Counted from the first letter of the stretch, positions 36,687 to 45,355 are shown. The stretch: DNA of 64,000 nt from Motilimonas sp. E26 (GCF_021278025.1 NZ_JAIBHJ010000001.1:268790-332789), one strand, 5' to 3'. Numbers and translations: made by a program. Notes: generated by a model from the letters alone, not told the origin.

Positions 36687-37589
36687 ATGAATATTGACCT
36701 TAATGCCATCCGCCAGTTTGTTAAAGTCGCGGACCTGCGCAGCTTTACCCTTGCAGCAAGCCAGCTGGGGATCACCCAATCCGGAATTTCACGAGCGATT
36801 AGCCGATTAGAAAAGCAATTAGGGGTAAAATTGCTGCACCGTAATACTCGCAGCCTAAGCCTGACTGCAGACGGCGAATTGTTTCTCTCCCGAGTACGGC
36901 CATTGATCACTGGCCTGTCTGATGCACAGCACGAAATTCAACGCCACGGCTGCACCCCTAAAGGCACACTTAAAATCAGCGCCCCTTCAGCATTCGGCCG
37001 TGCCATCGTTATCCCGATGGTCAGCGAACTGTTAACCACCCACAAGCAGATGGATATTGAACTGGTGTTGACCGATCGCTTGGTCGATATCGTCGACGAA
37101 GGGTTTGACGCGGTGATCCGCAGCGGCCCGGTGGCGGATGCCAGAGTGATCGCCAGACAATTAGCACCGGCGCATTGGATAACCGTTGCCTCGGCAACCT
37201 ACCTTGCCCGCCACGGCGTTCCTCAAACCCTTGCCGATCTGTCACAGCACAATTGTCTGCGGGTCAGATTGGCGACCAATGGTCAGATCAACCCGTGGCA
37301 GTTTAACCATAACGGCAAGGCAACCCGGCTAAATGTGAGCGGAAACTTGCTGCTTGATCATGGCGAGCCATTGGTAGACGCCGCAGTCAACGGCATCGGC
37401 ATCGCCCAGCTATTAACCTTTTTTGTCCGTCCCTATCTGGCAAACGGTCGTTTGCAGCAAGTGTTGGCTCAATATGCCCCTACGCCGCAATCCCTCAATC
37501 TGCTTTACCCACCTTCGCGCCAGTATTCTGCCAAGTTGACGGTATTTCGCGATGCCTTAATGAAACATTGGAGCACCAGCCCGAAATAA
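36687..37589 (+). CDS. LysR family transcriptional regulator
   Basis: 300 residues from ATG 36687 (MNIDLNAIRQFV); ATG 36675 would add four residues and cannot be excluded, as neither has a clear ribosome site. The winged helix has FTLAASQLGITQSGISRAIS and LEKQLGVKLLHRNTRSLSLT, followed by a two-lobed effector domain. It is divergent from the MFS gene and likely controls it. The 36592-36686 spacer contains TTTATGAAATATCATAAAT, a near-palindromic AT-rich site that may be the operator. Confidence 0.94.
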   Translation: MNIDLNAIRQFVKVADLRSFTLAASQLGITQSGISRAISRLEKQLGVKLLHRNTRSLSLTADGELFLSRVRPLITGLSDAQHEIQRHGCTPKGTLKISAPSAFGRAIVIPMVSELLTTHKQMDIELVLTDRLVDIVDEGFDAVIRSGPVADARVIARQLAPAHWITVASATYLARHGVPQTLADLSQHNCLRVRLATNGQINPWQFNHNGKATRLNVSGNLLLDHGEPLVDAAVNGIGIAQLLTFFVRPYLANGRLQQVLAQYAPTPQSLNLLYPPSRQYSAKLTVFRDALMKHWSTSPK

Positions 37590-37606
37590 AGGAGCCATAA
37601 CGGTAA

Positions 37607-37680
37607 AACTCACTGATGCTGCCGCGGTGCTTTCCAGCGCCCGTTAGCAAATTTAGGAGGGAGCTGTAAATTCTGCTTAT
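37607..37680 (-). mobile_element. Short fragment of the group II intron family
   Basis: GCTGCCGCGGTGCTTTCCAGCG resembles GCTAGCGCGATGCTTTTCAGCG in the intron reverse transcriptase gene near 50355, in the same orientation. It is followed by AGCAAATTTAGGAGGGAGC, which recurs near 34313. The rest of the 37590-37859 gap holds no recognisable feature. Confidence 0.45.
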
Positions 37681-37859
37681 TGGCTGAAGTTGTACTTTGG
37701 TGCATTAAACTCATTGCTAGGCAGCAAAAATGGCAATATCAGTTTCAAGCTAACACCATCAAAACACGTCACGTTTTGTCAATATCACGGGTTGCAAAAG
37801 AGGTGCTAAAGCGACTGAAAACCAGTCCGACAACATGCGAATGCAAGACTATAAGCTTG

Positions 37860-38633
37860 CTATTTAGTTCCCATTGGGCTTAATTTTCTAGCATTTCTTT
37901 CAATAGTGATATCCAAAGCTTCACGAATGCGCTTTTCCCGTGTGTCGGGTTTTACAGCTTCACCAATCTTCCGGATTAAATAATTTCTTTTTCCAGGTGG
38001 AAGATCCATGAACTCATCTATCATTCCACTCGTCTCTAGGGTCTGTTGATCTTTCGTGATTGTTTTTGCAGCGAATTGTTGGGTATTTATACAAGGCAGC
38101 GCTTTTGTGGTGTAGCTAGCTACACGAAAAGGCGATAACGCAGTAGAAATACCCAACAAACGCTGTCCTAGGGATTCGGCTAAAAGCGTTTTGCCCATCG
38201 TTGAGCAGTATTTACTTAGAATGCTAAGCTACACACTGCTCGCCTTGCTCAAAACGCTTTTATCCCGAACAAAAATTAACCAGCAAAGATCAACAGACCC
38301 TAGCAATGCTAGTAAATCATTAGGAACATCTACGTCTTCAGGATCTAGAACTACGAAATCAAGTTTAATATGGTCGCCCGCTTTAGTTTTCGTGAGCTTA
38401 CGAATTTTTGCTTTAATACGAATATAGTGCTTACCACCGCCAACCGGAAATAAGCTTACTTGAAATGACTCAGAATGATTAACACTAGCACGAACCAATA
38501 CAGGCCCTTTAGTTCCAAGTGATTCTGTTATTTCAGAAGGCACACTAACAGCGCAGTAATCCATTCCCTCTGCCCAGTTCTCTAATGTCGCATAAAAACC
38601 AAACTGTTTTCCGATTAAAGAGCTATCTATCAT
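37860..38633 (-). pseudogene. YdeI/OmdA-DUF1905-like gene split by a MITE
   Basis: The N-terminal part (38633 to about 38300) encodes 111 residues starting MIDSSLIGKQFGFYATLENW, DUF1905-like. The C-terminal part (about 38036-37860) encodes DEFMDLPPGKRNYLIRKIGE, as in YdeI/OmdA bacteriocin-protection proteins. The two halves are separated by a 260-bp element. Removing the element and one CTAG duplicate joins them in frame (LLALL-ETSGM), giving 169 residues. The gene was therefore intact before the insertion. Its start is about 20 bp after the 3' end of intron remnant copy 3. Confidence 0.85.
38040..38299. mobile_element. MITE (260 bp) with 15-bp perfect terminal inverted repeats
   Basis: It begins GGTCTGTTGATCTTT and ends AAAGATCAACAGACC, with the flanking target duplication CTAG at 38036-38039 and 38300-38303. 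The inside holds two long imperfect hairpins (TTGTTGGGTATTT with AAATACCCAACAA, and AAAAGCGTTTTG with CAAAACGCTTTT) and no gene. A DDE-type transposase supplied from elsewhere is presumed; the transposase family was not determined. A related end lies at the left edge of the window. Confidence 0.9.
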
Positions 38634-38653
38634 AGGTAATTCTCAATTTCACA

Positions 38654-38870
38654 ATCGTGCTAGAGCGGCCATTACTGGGCAGGCACGACACAGGTCCGGA
38701 CGTGAGCTTATTTTAAAACACAAGACTGCATCGAGCTTTGGGCTCTTCCGTTATATTTTCACGCGTGTCAATCAACACGCACCTAGTGTCAGCCAAAGTG
38801 AATGAACCGCTTACTCATTCTTGGTCGCTCAACTTTGTCATAGACTAGCATTTTATTACAATTTCTCCAG
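38654..38870 (-). mobile_element. Group II intron remnant, copy 3 (3' end)
   Basis: Matches the intron 3' region (GCTAGAGCGGCCATTACTGG, GGTCCGGACGTGAGC hairpin, ACTAGCATTTTATT), more diverged than the other copies. It is directly joined at about 38870 to repeat B (38870-39072). The intron 3' end is just upstream of the split YdeI gene. Confidence 0.65.
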
Positions 38871-39072
38871 CCGTAACAAACTGATAAGGATGATGTTTAT
38901 CATTATCGCCCCTTACATAAATCCCCCTCGTCTTGAGAAAGTTACTCAGGCTAAACGCGGTTAAGGCCATTACAGCTATTTACTTAATATGAAAAGAGCT
39001 AAGATTGACGAGGCTCTGTACTTGTCCTCTACCCAAATATGGAGTGTCGGCTTCGAGACTATTCTTGTTGTA
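38870..39072 (-). repeat. Repeat B, copy 1 (possible intron 5' half)
   Basis: About 200 bp sharing long blocks with 45140-45352: CCGTAACAAACTGATAAGG, CGTCTTGAGAAAG, ACTCAGGCTAA and GTGTCGGCTTCG. In both places it lies immediately after the 3' end of a minus-strand gene (VOC here, Fic at 45.3 kb). Here it is joined to the intron 3' remnant, so it may be the 5' part (domain I) of the same intron with the middle deleted. Confidence 0.55.
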
Positions 39073-39080
39073 TGTGCGCG

Positions 39081-39443
39081 CTACAAATACACCACAGCTT
39101 CAACATTATTACCATCTGGGTCTAAAACGAATGCGGCATAATAGTTTGGTGCATAATTTTCACGCAGCCCCGGTTTGCCGTTGCATTGATATCCTTCACT
39201 TAAAGCAACCTGATAGAATTTCTCAACAGATTTCTTGCTCGAAGCTGAAAAAGCTATATGCGAATTAGTGCAATTGTCACTTTTCTCTATCAAGAATCTG
39301 ACTTTGTCCTCACCAATGATGCCAAAGCCCGCGGCAGATTTATCTGACCATTTGATTTCGATTTTCAGTGGTAAGAGGACTTTTTCATAGAACCTTTTAC
39401 AGTCATGAAAGTTTATGGTTCTGATTTCAAAATGATCTATCAA
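39081..39443 (-). CDS. VOC (glyoxalase/dioxygenase superfamily) protein
   Basis: 120 residues. Paired beta-alpha-beta-beta-beta modules typical of the VOC fold are visible: INFHDCKRFYEKVLLPLKIE, GFGIIGEDKVRFLIE, SHIAFSASSKKSVEKFYQVA and YYAAFVLDPDGNNVEAV. The C-terminal Glu and the central His (SHIAF) are possible metal ligands. The substrate is unknown. This type is common in gene cassettes. It lies between repeat B and the DUF7674-like cassette. Confidence 0.85.
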   Translation of the reverse strand: MIDHFEIRTINFHDCKRFYEKVLLPLKIEIKWSDKSAAGFGIIGEDKVRFLIEKSDNCTNSHIAFSASSKKSVEKFYQVALSEGYQCNGKPGLRENYAPNYYAAFVLDPDGNNVEAVVYL

Positions 39444-39544
39444 ATCAGTTTCCTTTCTGGTTTATGAAGATGAGGTTGATATTACGCAAGCTCTTAACCC
39501 TTTAGCACACCCAAGACCGGAGCTTGAATTTGTTAAGTCTTTTG

Positions 39545-39919
39545 TTAGGCGGGTTTTCTCCCATGAAACCCGATATATAATTGCTTTAACACATCAGGTA
39601 AAACCTCCCAAAATGGGACGGCTTTTTCAGGAGGAACATTCCAAAACAAGTTTTCTACAAATGACACATCAATGCAGTCTTTTACGTCATTATCACTTTT
39701 CATATAACTGCTACGGAAAAACTCAAATAATGCTTTATATTCTTTAACAGAAGCTGATACTGTCATTTCGTAATTCAGAGCATTCGCCAGACTACCAAAC
39801 CAAGAGTATGCAAATTCAGGATCTATCTCATCCCAAAGACGAATATGCTCTAAGTCGGCTTTCGCCGTAATATCTGGAAACTCAGCCCTAAAATCATTAT
39901 ACAAATCTAAAACGGTCAT
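39545..39919 (-). CDS. DUF7674-like small protein in an integron-type cassette
   Basis: 124 residues, acidic and alpha-helical: VLDLYNDFRAEFP, HIRLWDEIDPEFAYSWFGSL, then KEYKALFEFFRSSY and VSFVENLFW. It may belong to DUF7674, but I am not sure. The gene is framed by two copies of the integron core GTTAGGC, on the plus strand GCCTAAC at 39927-39933 (7 bp before the start) and GTTAGGC at 39544-39550 (overlapping the stop). This is the structure of an excisable cassette. Confidence 0.7.
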   Translation of the reverse strand: MTVLDLYNDFRAEFPDITAKADLEHIRLWDEIDPEFAYSWFGSLANALNYEMTVSASVKEYKALFEFFRSSYMKSDNDVKDCIDVSFVENLFWNVPPEKAVPFWEVLPDVLKQLYIGFHGRKPA

Positions 39920-39926
39920 ATTATCC

Positions 39927-39960
39927 GCCTAACGCCGCTAGCACGCGCGGCTTTGTAGAA
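39927..39960 (-). other. Right half of an attC-like site (core GTTAGGC)
   Basis: Read on the minus strand, GCCGCGCGTGCTAGCGGC is followed by GTTAGGC, which fits the consensus GTTRRRY. It resembles the 3' half of a short class-1-type attC. The left half is not found upstream, where an unrelated segment with GGACACCCAC / GTGGGTGCCC ends (39972-40065) begins. Confidence 0.5.
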
Positions 39961-39971
39961 AACCATAACTG

Positions 39972-40292
39972 GACACCCACCTCTTTTTCTGTATTAGTTT
40001 AGATGGTGGTGCACTTCGTTCTTAAAGCAGGGAGAAAATGGCACATTATTTTAAGTGGGTGCCCTTACTCCTCTCTCGACTTTGGTTCTAGGCTTGCGCC
40101 ACTGTCGCCAGTAAACCATTCGTACTCTGCGGCTGATCCAGTAAGCAAGGTCAAATTGGGATCAATGACTTTTGAGCCCCACTTTCGTTCTGTCGTTTAT
40201 TTCCTAAGGGCAAAAGCTCACATTTCAAAGTGAAATCCTGCCCAGGAGGTAAGGCTAAGTGGCGACAAGAGACCACCGCCACTCAGGGTGAC
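39972..40292. other. Non-coding stretch with small inverted repeats and a gene fragment
   Basis: 39972-40065 is bounded by GGACACCCAC and GTGGGTGCCC, a 9/10 inverted repeat. 40085-40185 resembles 49140-49258 in inverted orientation (shared blocks TGTCGCCAGTA and CAAGGTCAA); in one frame both read FG(A/S)R(F/L)(S/A)PLSPV. This looks like a relic of a repeated mobile sequence. No complete gene. Confidence 0.4.
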
Positions 40293-42734
40293 TCAGCGCT
40301 CGGCTTCCTGAGGAGATGATTTACCTTTTGCAGCCACCGCCGAACCTGTTGGCGGATAGTCCAAAGTATCCTTCATCTGTTCCAGCTGCTCTGCATTGTA
40401 GTCAGGAAAAGGCAGTACACCTGCATCACGCCATGATTTGACCTTCAGTTCTGAGTTCGCGATTTTATCTTTATCCATGCCGTTATCCCGGGCCAGATAA
40501 GTCGTCTGAGAAGGAAATGCAAAGCCAGAGCCCGCTTGTTCCACCAGCTCCTCAACCTTTAGTAAAACATCTTCCTGGATCGCCAGAAACTCGTCCTGTG
40601 AAACACACTTGAAATAGGCTTTCAAGGATATATCTTTCGAACAGGCGCCAAAACCTGTCATCCGCACCCGGGTGGTATCTGTTATCAGCATAGGGTGGGC
40701 GATCAGCAGCTTACGCAGCTTGGCAAGTATATAGCGCATCTGCTCGGGTGAGGTTTCATACCTCAGGCCGATAGTCAGGTTAAATAGCCTTCTGTCCCGC
40801 ACACCTAGGTTATCCAGCTGCATCTCAGAAAACTCGGCATTGGGGATAGTCACAATGGAACGCTCCAGAGTGCGGATACGGGTAGAGTAAATACCAATGG
40901 ATTCCACCGTACCGGTCTTATCGCCATATCTGAAAAAATCCCCTTGCCTGACGGGTTTATTGACAAAGAGAATGATGCTCCCTATCAGGTTGGCCACAGT
41001 ACGTTTGGCCGCCAACGCAATCGCCAGACCTGTAACACCCAGACCCGCAAACAGTGGTGCCATATCTGCACCTATACTGCGCATACCGGCGGTCAGGATC
41101 CACATACTGACAAAAGCGCCAGCGACCGTGGCGCAGATACGGATAAGGCTGGCATCGACACTTTTCTCCTGAATACGAGGTGAACTGATGATGGTTTCAG
41201 CAATGGCGCGCCCCACCAACCAGCCCGACCAGGCAAACAGGACGATAGTGAGGCCTTTGCTCAACTGAGTTATCAACAACAGGGCACTCCCCGTAAAATT
41301 CAGATCATTATCGATAAAGTGAAACACTAGCTCCACCAGCACTGCCAGAAGTATTGGCATCAGCGATTTAAGCCAGGCACCACGCGATACTTCCATTGCT
41401 AGGCTAACGCGATGAAACAAACGAAAACTACACCAAGAAACCACGCCAAGAAACGCGACCGATATGACCAACCCCAGCCACTGAGCCAAAGTTTGCCCGC
41501 TGTATAACTGGTGCATGCCTTTGGGTAAGCCTGCAAACAAACTGCCCAGATAATTGGTGTGGGGAATCAGATCTCCTGGGGTCGATATATAATATTCATA
41601 AAAGCCTTCGGACTTATGAGGGGAGTGGTAATCCATCTCTATAGGGCTGATATGATCTTCACGGTAGGGGAGCTCAGCCACCCCCTCATAGAAATCATCG
41701 ATCGCCTTAACGGTTTCTGCACTAAACAAATATTCCCCAGCTCTGGGGCCATCGGTCATTCTAACAATCTCAATCCGAGTATTGGGATAGCGCCACTTAT
41801 TCACACTGTTAACCGACAGAGTAAAACTATTTGGTACGGCCTGCAGCGGCGGTAGCATCATACGATCCAAAATTTCTTTCAGTTGCAGCGTGGCGTTGAT
41901 GGCAACTCCTTCTCTCAATGCTGAAGGCACCTTGCTGAGATCCATCGTTAGGGAAGCTTGGCGCAAAAAGTTTCTTGCCATCTCTTCCTGCTTTTCAGAA
42001 TCAGCCAGCGAAACCGTCGGCGGATTAGCCGTTAGCGCTTCGTCCATCTCCATGACTATGCTGTACGCCATGTTAACACTGGCCAGAAAGCCTTCAAGGG
42101 TGCTACGGGGGCTGCTGGTATCAACCGGTTTCAAGCGATTACGGATCTCACGCTCTGTGTTTACCACAGAGCGTGGTGAACGAATATAAGTTTCATACAA
42201 GCCTTGCTCCTTGCCAGAGAGATAAGGTAGGTGGCTGATTTTCCTGTAGTGGCGCATCAAAGCTTCAACTGTGTCGGCCGAAAACAGATAGTGCCCCTTT
42301 AGTTTGCCTTCCTTCTGCCTGACCAGACGCAACTCAGTACCAGGGATCACCCAGAACTCCAGCTCTGTTTCTTTCGCTTCTTTAACACCTGGGATGTTTT
42401 TTTCATCGGGCAGCGGTACACGATCCAGAATTTCTTTTAGCAGGGCAAACCGTGTAGAACGCACATCCCAGCTATCACTGTGTGGAGTGGCGTTAAAGTC
42501 CATGGTTTGCAGGGCGCGTAAAAAAGCCTGTTTGCTATCAACGGGCTCCCTTTGCCCTGCCAACATGCCTTCTTCAACAAATTCGGCATTTCTTATAAAG
42601 CTGGCAATCGTATCCCGTGGGCTGAAAGTTTCAGCCCGCCCCAACTCATAGGGGGCTTCATCTGCTTTTGCTACTCCCAGTAAACAAAGCACCATCAAAA
42701 CTGACAATAGTCGCGTATATACCGATAGCTTCAC
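40293..42734 (-). CDS. MscS family mechanosensitive channel with large N-terminal periplasmic domain
   Basis: 813 residues with a signal peptide (ends at VAKADEAP). The periplasmic region contains two related segments, each with (F/Y)xSPRDTIxSF-like or SPRSTLEGFLASVNMAY sequence, then LKEILDR(V/M)xLP and a YLFSA(D/E)TV box, indicating an internal duplication. Five hydrophobic helices follow. The channel core is VTGLAIALAAKRTVANLIGS and FRYGDKTGTVESIGIYSTRI. It should open under membrane tension in hypo-osmotic shock, or act as a small ion-conducting channel. The C-terminal tail is charged. It is a single gene within the accessory region. Confidence 0.92.
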   Translation of the reverse strand: MKLSVYTRLLSVLMVLCLLGVAKADEAPYELGRAETFSPRDTIASFIRNAEFVEEGMLAGQREPVDSKQAFLRALQTMDFNATPHSDSWDVRSTRFALLKEILDRVPLPDEKNIPGVKEAKETELEFWVIPGTELRLVRQKEGKLKGHYLFSADTVEALMRHYRKISHLPYLSGKEQGLYETYIRSPRSVVNTEREIRNRLKPVDTSSPRSTLEGFLASVNMAYSIVMEMDEALTANPPTVSLADSEKQEEMARNFLRQASLTMDLSKVPSALREGVAINATLQLKEILDRMMLPPLQAVPNSFTLSVNSVNKWRYPNTRIEIVRMTDGPRAGEYLFSAETVKAIDDFYEGVAELPYREDHISPIEMDYHSPHKSEGFYEYYISTPGDLIPHTNYLGSLFAGLPKGMHQLYSGQTLAQWLGLVISVAFLGVVSWCSFRLFHRVSLAMEVSRGAWLKSLMPILLAVLVELVFHFIDNDLNFTGSALLLITQLSKGLTIVLFAWSGWLVGRAIAETIISSPRIQEKSVDASLIRICATVAGAFVSMWILTAGMRSIGADMAPLFAGLGVTGLAIALAAKRTVANLIGSIILFVNKPVRQGDFFRYGDKTGTVESIGIYSTRIRTLERSIVTIPNAEFSEMQLDNLGVRDRRLFNLTIGLRYETSPEQMRYILAKLRKLLIAHPMLITDTTRVRMTGFGACSKDISLKAYFKCVSQDEFLAIQEDVLLKVEELVEQAGSGFAFPSQTTYLARDNGMDKDKIANSELKVKSWRDAGVLPFPDYNAEQLEQMKDTLDYPPTGSAVAAKGKSSPQEAER

Positions 42735-42953
42735 GTTTCTCTCCCTGTATCTTAATACTCTTAATACTCTTTATACTCTGCTACGGCTGATGCTGTTCCA
42801 GTGATTGCCCACTAATGTCCAGTAGATTAACGCCCAGTATCACACCTTTCTGCCTGGCCATGGCCACATCGCCCATCGAATAATTTAGAAATAAGGGGGC
42901 TCCCACCACTCTTGAGCAAATTCACACCCCGCCCCCTTTTCTGGATAAGCTGG

Positions 42954-43343
42954 TCAAATGTGCGTTGCATGATAAAACGCCCCTAAAGTCAGATCATCGT
43001 GCCATATGTCCATTAGCTTTATCTGATACTTAGCATCTATGTCTTCAGCCAAGGTTTCTATCTCTAGCGAATCAGGCATCCATTGATGGGGATAAAGCGC
43101 TCGATAAATATCAAGAATTTTATCTGTTGGTGCAAACTGCAGCCTATCTCGCTCAACAAAAGCAAATGCCAAGGTGAAATCACTTAAAAAGCGTCGGATG
43201 TCTTGCTTAGTCGCATAAGGAAAGGCCCGCTGCCAACGACGCCCCGTACAGACACGCCGACGATACTGTTTTGGCAAAGAATCATTCCCGCAAACTAGAA
43301 CAATCATTATGATGGCAAATATAACAACCAGCATGAATTCCAT
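42954..43343 (-). CDS. Hypothetical membrane-anchored protein
   Basis: 129 residues. A single N-terminal hydrophobic helix (3-18) is followed by a basic stretch (KQYRRRVCTGRRWQR) and an acidic domain with KQDIRRFLSDFTLAFAFVER and DKILDIYRALYPHQWMPD. The second part looks like a compact folded unit seen alone in other bacteria, but I cannot name the family. AAGGAG precedes the ATG at 43343. Confidence 0.65.
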   Translation of the reverse strand: MEFMLVVIFAIIMIVLVCGNDSLPKQYRRRVCTGRRWQRAFPYATKQDIRRFLSDFTLAFAFVERDRLQFAPTDKILDIYRALYPHQWMPDSLEIETLAEDIDAKYQIKLMDIWHDDLTLGAFYHATHI

Positions 43344-43484
43344 CTTAACTCCTTGGTTAACTTAGATTAGCATCACAATGGCAAGCCACCCAATCCATAG
43401 CCGAAACACCCAACTCATAGCCTCACCAAACTCAACTGTCAATTATCTTATTTGCCTAACTGCCAGTTGGCCTCGCTCACCGGG

Positions 43485-43696
43485 CTAGCCGCAGTTTTTC
43501 CAGTGATTACGAGCGTAGAACAGCTCAGCCAGTGTATTACCGGGGATATACCTCAGCTGCGCTTGGACACAGCCTTGTTTAGCTAATTCAGCCATCACAA
43601 AATCATGTATCTTTTGCCCTATTCCTAAACCTCGCCATTCAGGGGTAAGATAAAACAGATTAACATAGCCACCTAAACTTGTTACATGTGGTGAAA
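43485..43696 (-). pseudogene. C-terminal fragment of a GNAT acetyltransferase
   Basis: An open frame without a start encodes SLGGYVNLFYLTPEWRGLGI and then IHDFVMAELAKQGCVQAQL, ending FYARNHWKNCG at TAG 43485-43487. WRGLGIG is the acetyl-CoA-binding Q/R-x-x-G-x-G motif. The N-terminal half is missing upstream of about 43696. It is not the other half of the fragment at 18995, which is 25 kb away and on the other strand. Confidence 0.75.
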
Positions 43697-43907
43697 GATT
43701 TTAGTCGCAGCTTTGGCTGCGCAGCAGGTAGCTGGGAGGCATTGACTCATCACAGTGAGTTAGCGGGCCATTGTTGGTCTCGCGGTCAAGTTGCTTGCCA
43801 CCAACTGAGTGGTTACGGCTAAACCATATTCATTAATTTATCGATTGATATCAAATGCTTTGAATGAGTAGGTTTTGGTGCGCCGATATTTCAGATAATA
43901 TACATTT

Positions 43908-44037
43908 GTTCGCTTATGTTGAACGCTTAGGTGCTTGCTCGCATCGCTTGTCATAAACTGAAGCGCTTTTTTGACAGCCCTTTAGGTTCATTTTGTAAGG
44001 GAAGTCAGTCAGTATTTAAGAGGGTGTCCAGTTAAAT
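43908..44037. repeat. Repeat A, copy 1
   Basis: About 130 bp from GTTCGCTTATGTTGAACGC to GGGTGTCCAGTTAAATC, repeated directly at 44891-45021 with about 90% identity by eye. The two copies flank the AT-rich membrane-protein gene at 44217. The 43697-43907 stretch before it shows nothing recognisable. A partial third match (TAACTGGACACCC) is at 39965-39978 in inverted orientation. Confidence 0.8.
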
Positions 44038-44216
44038 CCTTTCTGATAATGATATGTCAGGCTTAAGCCTGAGAGTTACCAGTTACTCAACAAGGTAACT
44101 CTTACTTCTCATCATTATTAAGTTTCGAACATTGCAAAATATGTATCATAGATAGAAACCCTAGATTTTAAATAATTGTCATTATTTATTTAACCAAAAA
44201 TAAAACGGTCTGAATT

Positions 44217-44657
44217 ATGGATAAAATTTTCTATATAATTTTTTATATAATTAGCATACTAATTGTTGCTGTTGTTGGTGATTTTTTACATTTAAGTATA
44301 GTGTATTACTTGTTTGTACCTGTTGTTGCATATTTGCTATCTCTGCCATTTAAACCTAAAGCATTTTACCTAAGCGGTATTGGTCTGACAATATTATTAA
44401 GTTATGTCCCATATATATTTTATTACAAGGCAGGGAAAAACATTGAGGGATTAATGGGCTTGGGTCATTTATTTTCTCTGTTCGGTTTAGGGCTAGGTAT
44501 TATTTTGGCTGGATTTTATATAAAAGGTAAAAAAAATAAGCCTGTAGTATTATTCATGATAAGTCTGGTGTTTTCTTTATCAGGTTTCCTGCTAAATCAA
44601 TTAATAGTATGTAATACAGTATTATATTGTGGAGGATTGTTTAGTTTTCTGATCTAA
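44217..44657 (+). CDS. AT-rich small integral membrane protein
   Basis: 146 residues, almost entirely hydrophobic, with about five transmembrane helices and a short basic loop (KGKKNKP, about 101-107). It is much more AT-rich than its neighbours, reading ATA, TTA and TAT at a high rate, and it is the only plus-strand gene in this part. It is flanked by direct copies of repeat A. The family is not recognised. Composition and flanking repeats indicate recent transfer as a unit. Confidence 0.7.
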   Translation: MDKIFYIIFYIISILIVAVVGDFLHLSIVYYLFVPVVAYLLSLPFKPKAFYLSGIGLTILLSYVPYIFYYKAGKNIEGLMGLGHLFSLFGLGLGIILAGFYIKGKKNKPVVLFMISLVFSLSGFLLNQLIVCNTVLYCGGLFSFLI

Positions 44658-44890
44658 TAGTCCCAAATTCAACTCCGAAGTGTGGCATTCGTTAAGTTTA
44701 AGTCTGATCGCCCCCTAGAGTAACGCATGAATGCTCACATTTTGACCAACTAAATCAAACCCGCACTTATCCCTAGGGCGAGCGCACAGGGCGAGATCTA
44801 ATACAAACTGTAGGGTTTAACCGTTGCTAATTTGTACTTGATGAGTGTTTTTTGAGTACATTTTTCACGTTAATACAAATCATTATAATA

Positions 44891-45021
44891 GTTCGCTTAT
44901 GTTGAACGCTTAGGTGCTTGCTCGCATCGCTTGTCATAAACTGAAGGGGCTTTTTTGACAGTCCTTTAGTTTCATTTTGTGAGGGAAGTTGGTCAGTATT
45001 TAAGAGGGTGTCCAGTTAAAT
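44891..45021. repeat. Repeat A, copy 2
   Basis: Direct copy of the 43908-44037 unit, in the same orientation, 983 bp downstream. The stretch 44658-44890 before it shows no gene. Confidence 0.8.
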
Positions 45022-45139
45022 TTCCTGGTATCCTGCGACCGAGATAATCAACCCCGCAAGGACGCAATAAGGATAATGGCCTTCACCACGCTAAGGGCGA
45101 CAACAAGAGGAATACAAATAAAGAAACAACACACAGGCA

Positions 45140-45352
45140 AGCCGTAACAAACTGATAAGGCAAGCGTTTACATTATGATCGCCCCTTACATCCCTCCCGC
45201 TCGTCTTGAGAAAGGTACTCAGGCTAAGCGCGGTTAAAGCTCAATGCAGCAATTTACTTAATAAGGCAGGAAATCGAGCTCATCGAGGCTCCGGGCTTGT
45301 CCAACACTTGAATATAGGGTGTCGGCTTCGCGACACCTATTCTTATCTGTTA
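45140..45352 (-). repeat. Repeat B, copy 2
   Basis: About 210 bp, homologous to 38870-39072, ending at the 3' side of the Fic gene. It includes the hairpin GGTGTCG / CGACACC around GTGTCGGCTTCGCGACACC and, at its edge, TGTTATGTT, an attC-type core. The 45022-45139 stretch before it shows no recognisable feature. Confidence 0.6.
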
Positions 45353-45355
45353 TGT

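Noticed and set aside
37680..37883. 67-codon plus-strand frame
   Set aside because: Overlaps the end of the YdeI pseudogene and an intron fragment; no ribosome site.
40003..40233. 76-codon plus-strand frame
   Set aside because: It spans a small inverted-repeat element and a relic shared with 49 kb; not a functional gene.
44891..45021. Repeat A as an attC site
   Set aside because: No complementary outer and inner boxes like those at 46101-46212 are visible, and the copies are too similar and too short of symmetry.
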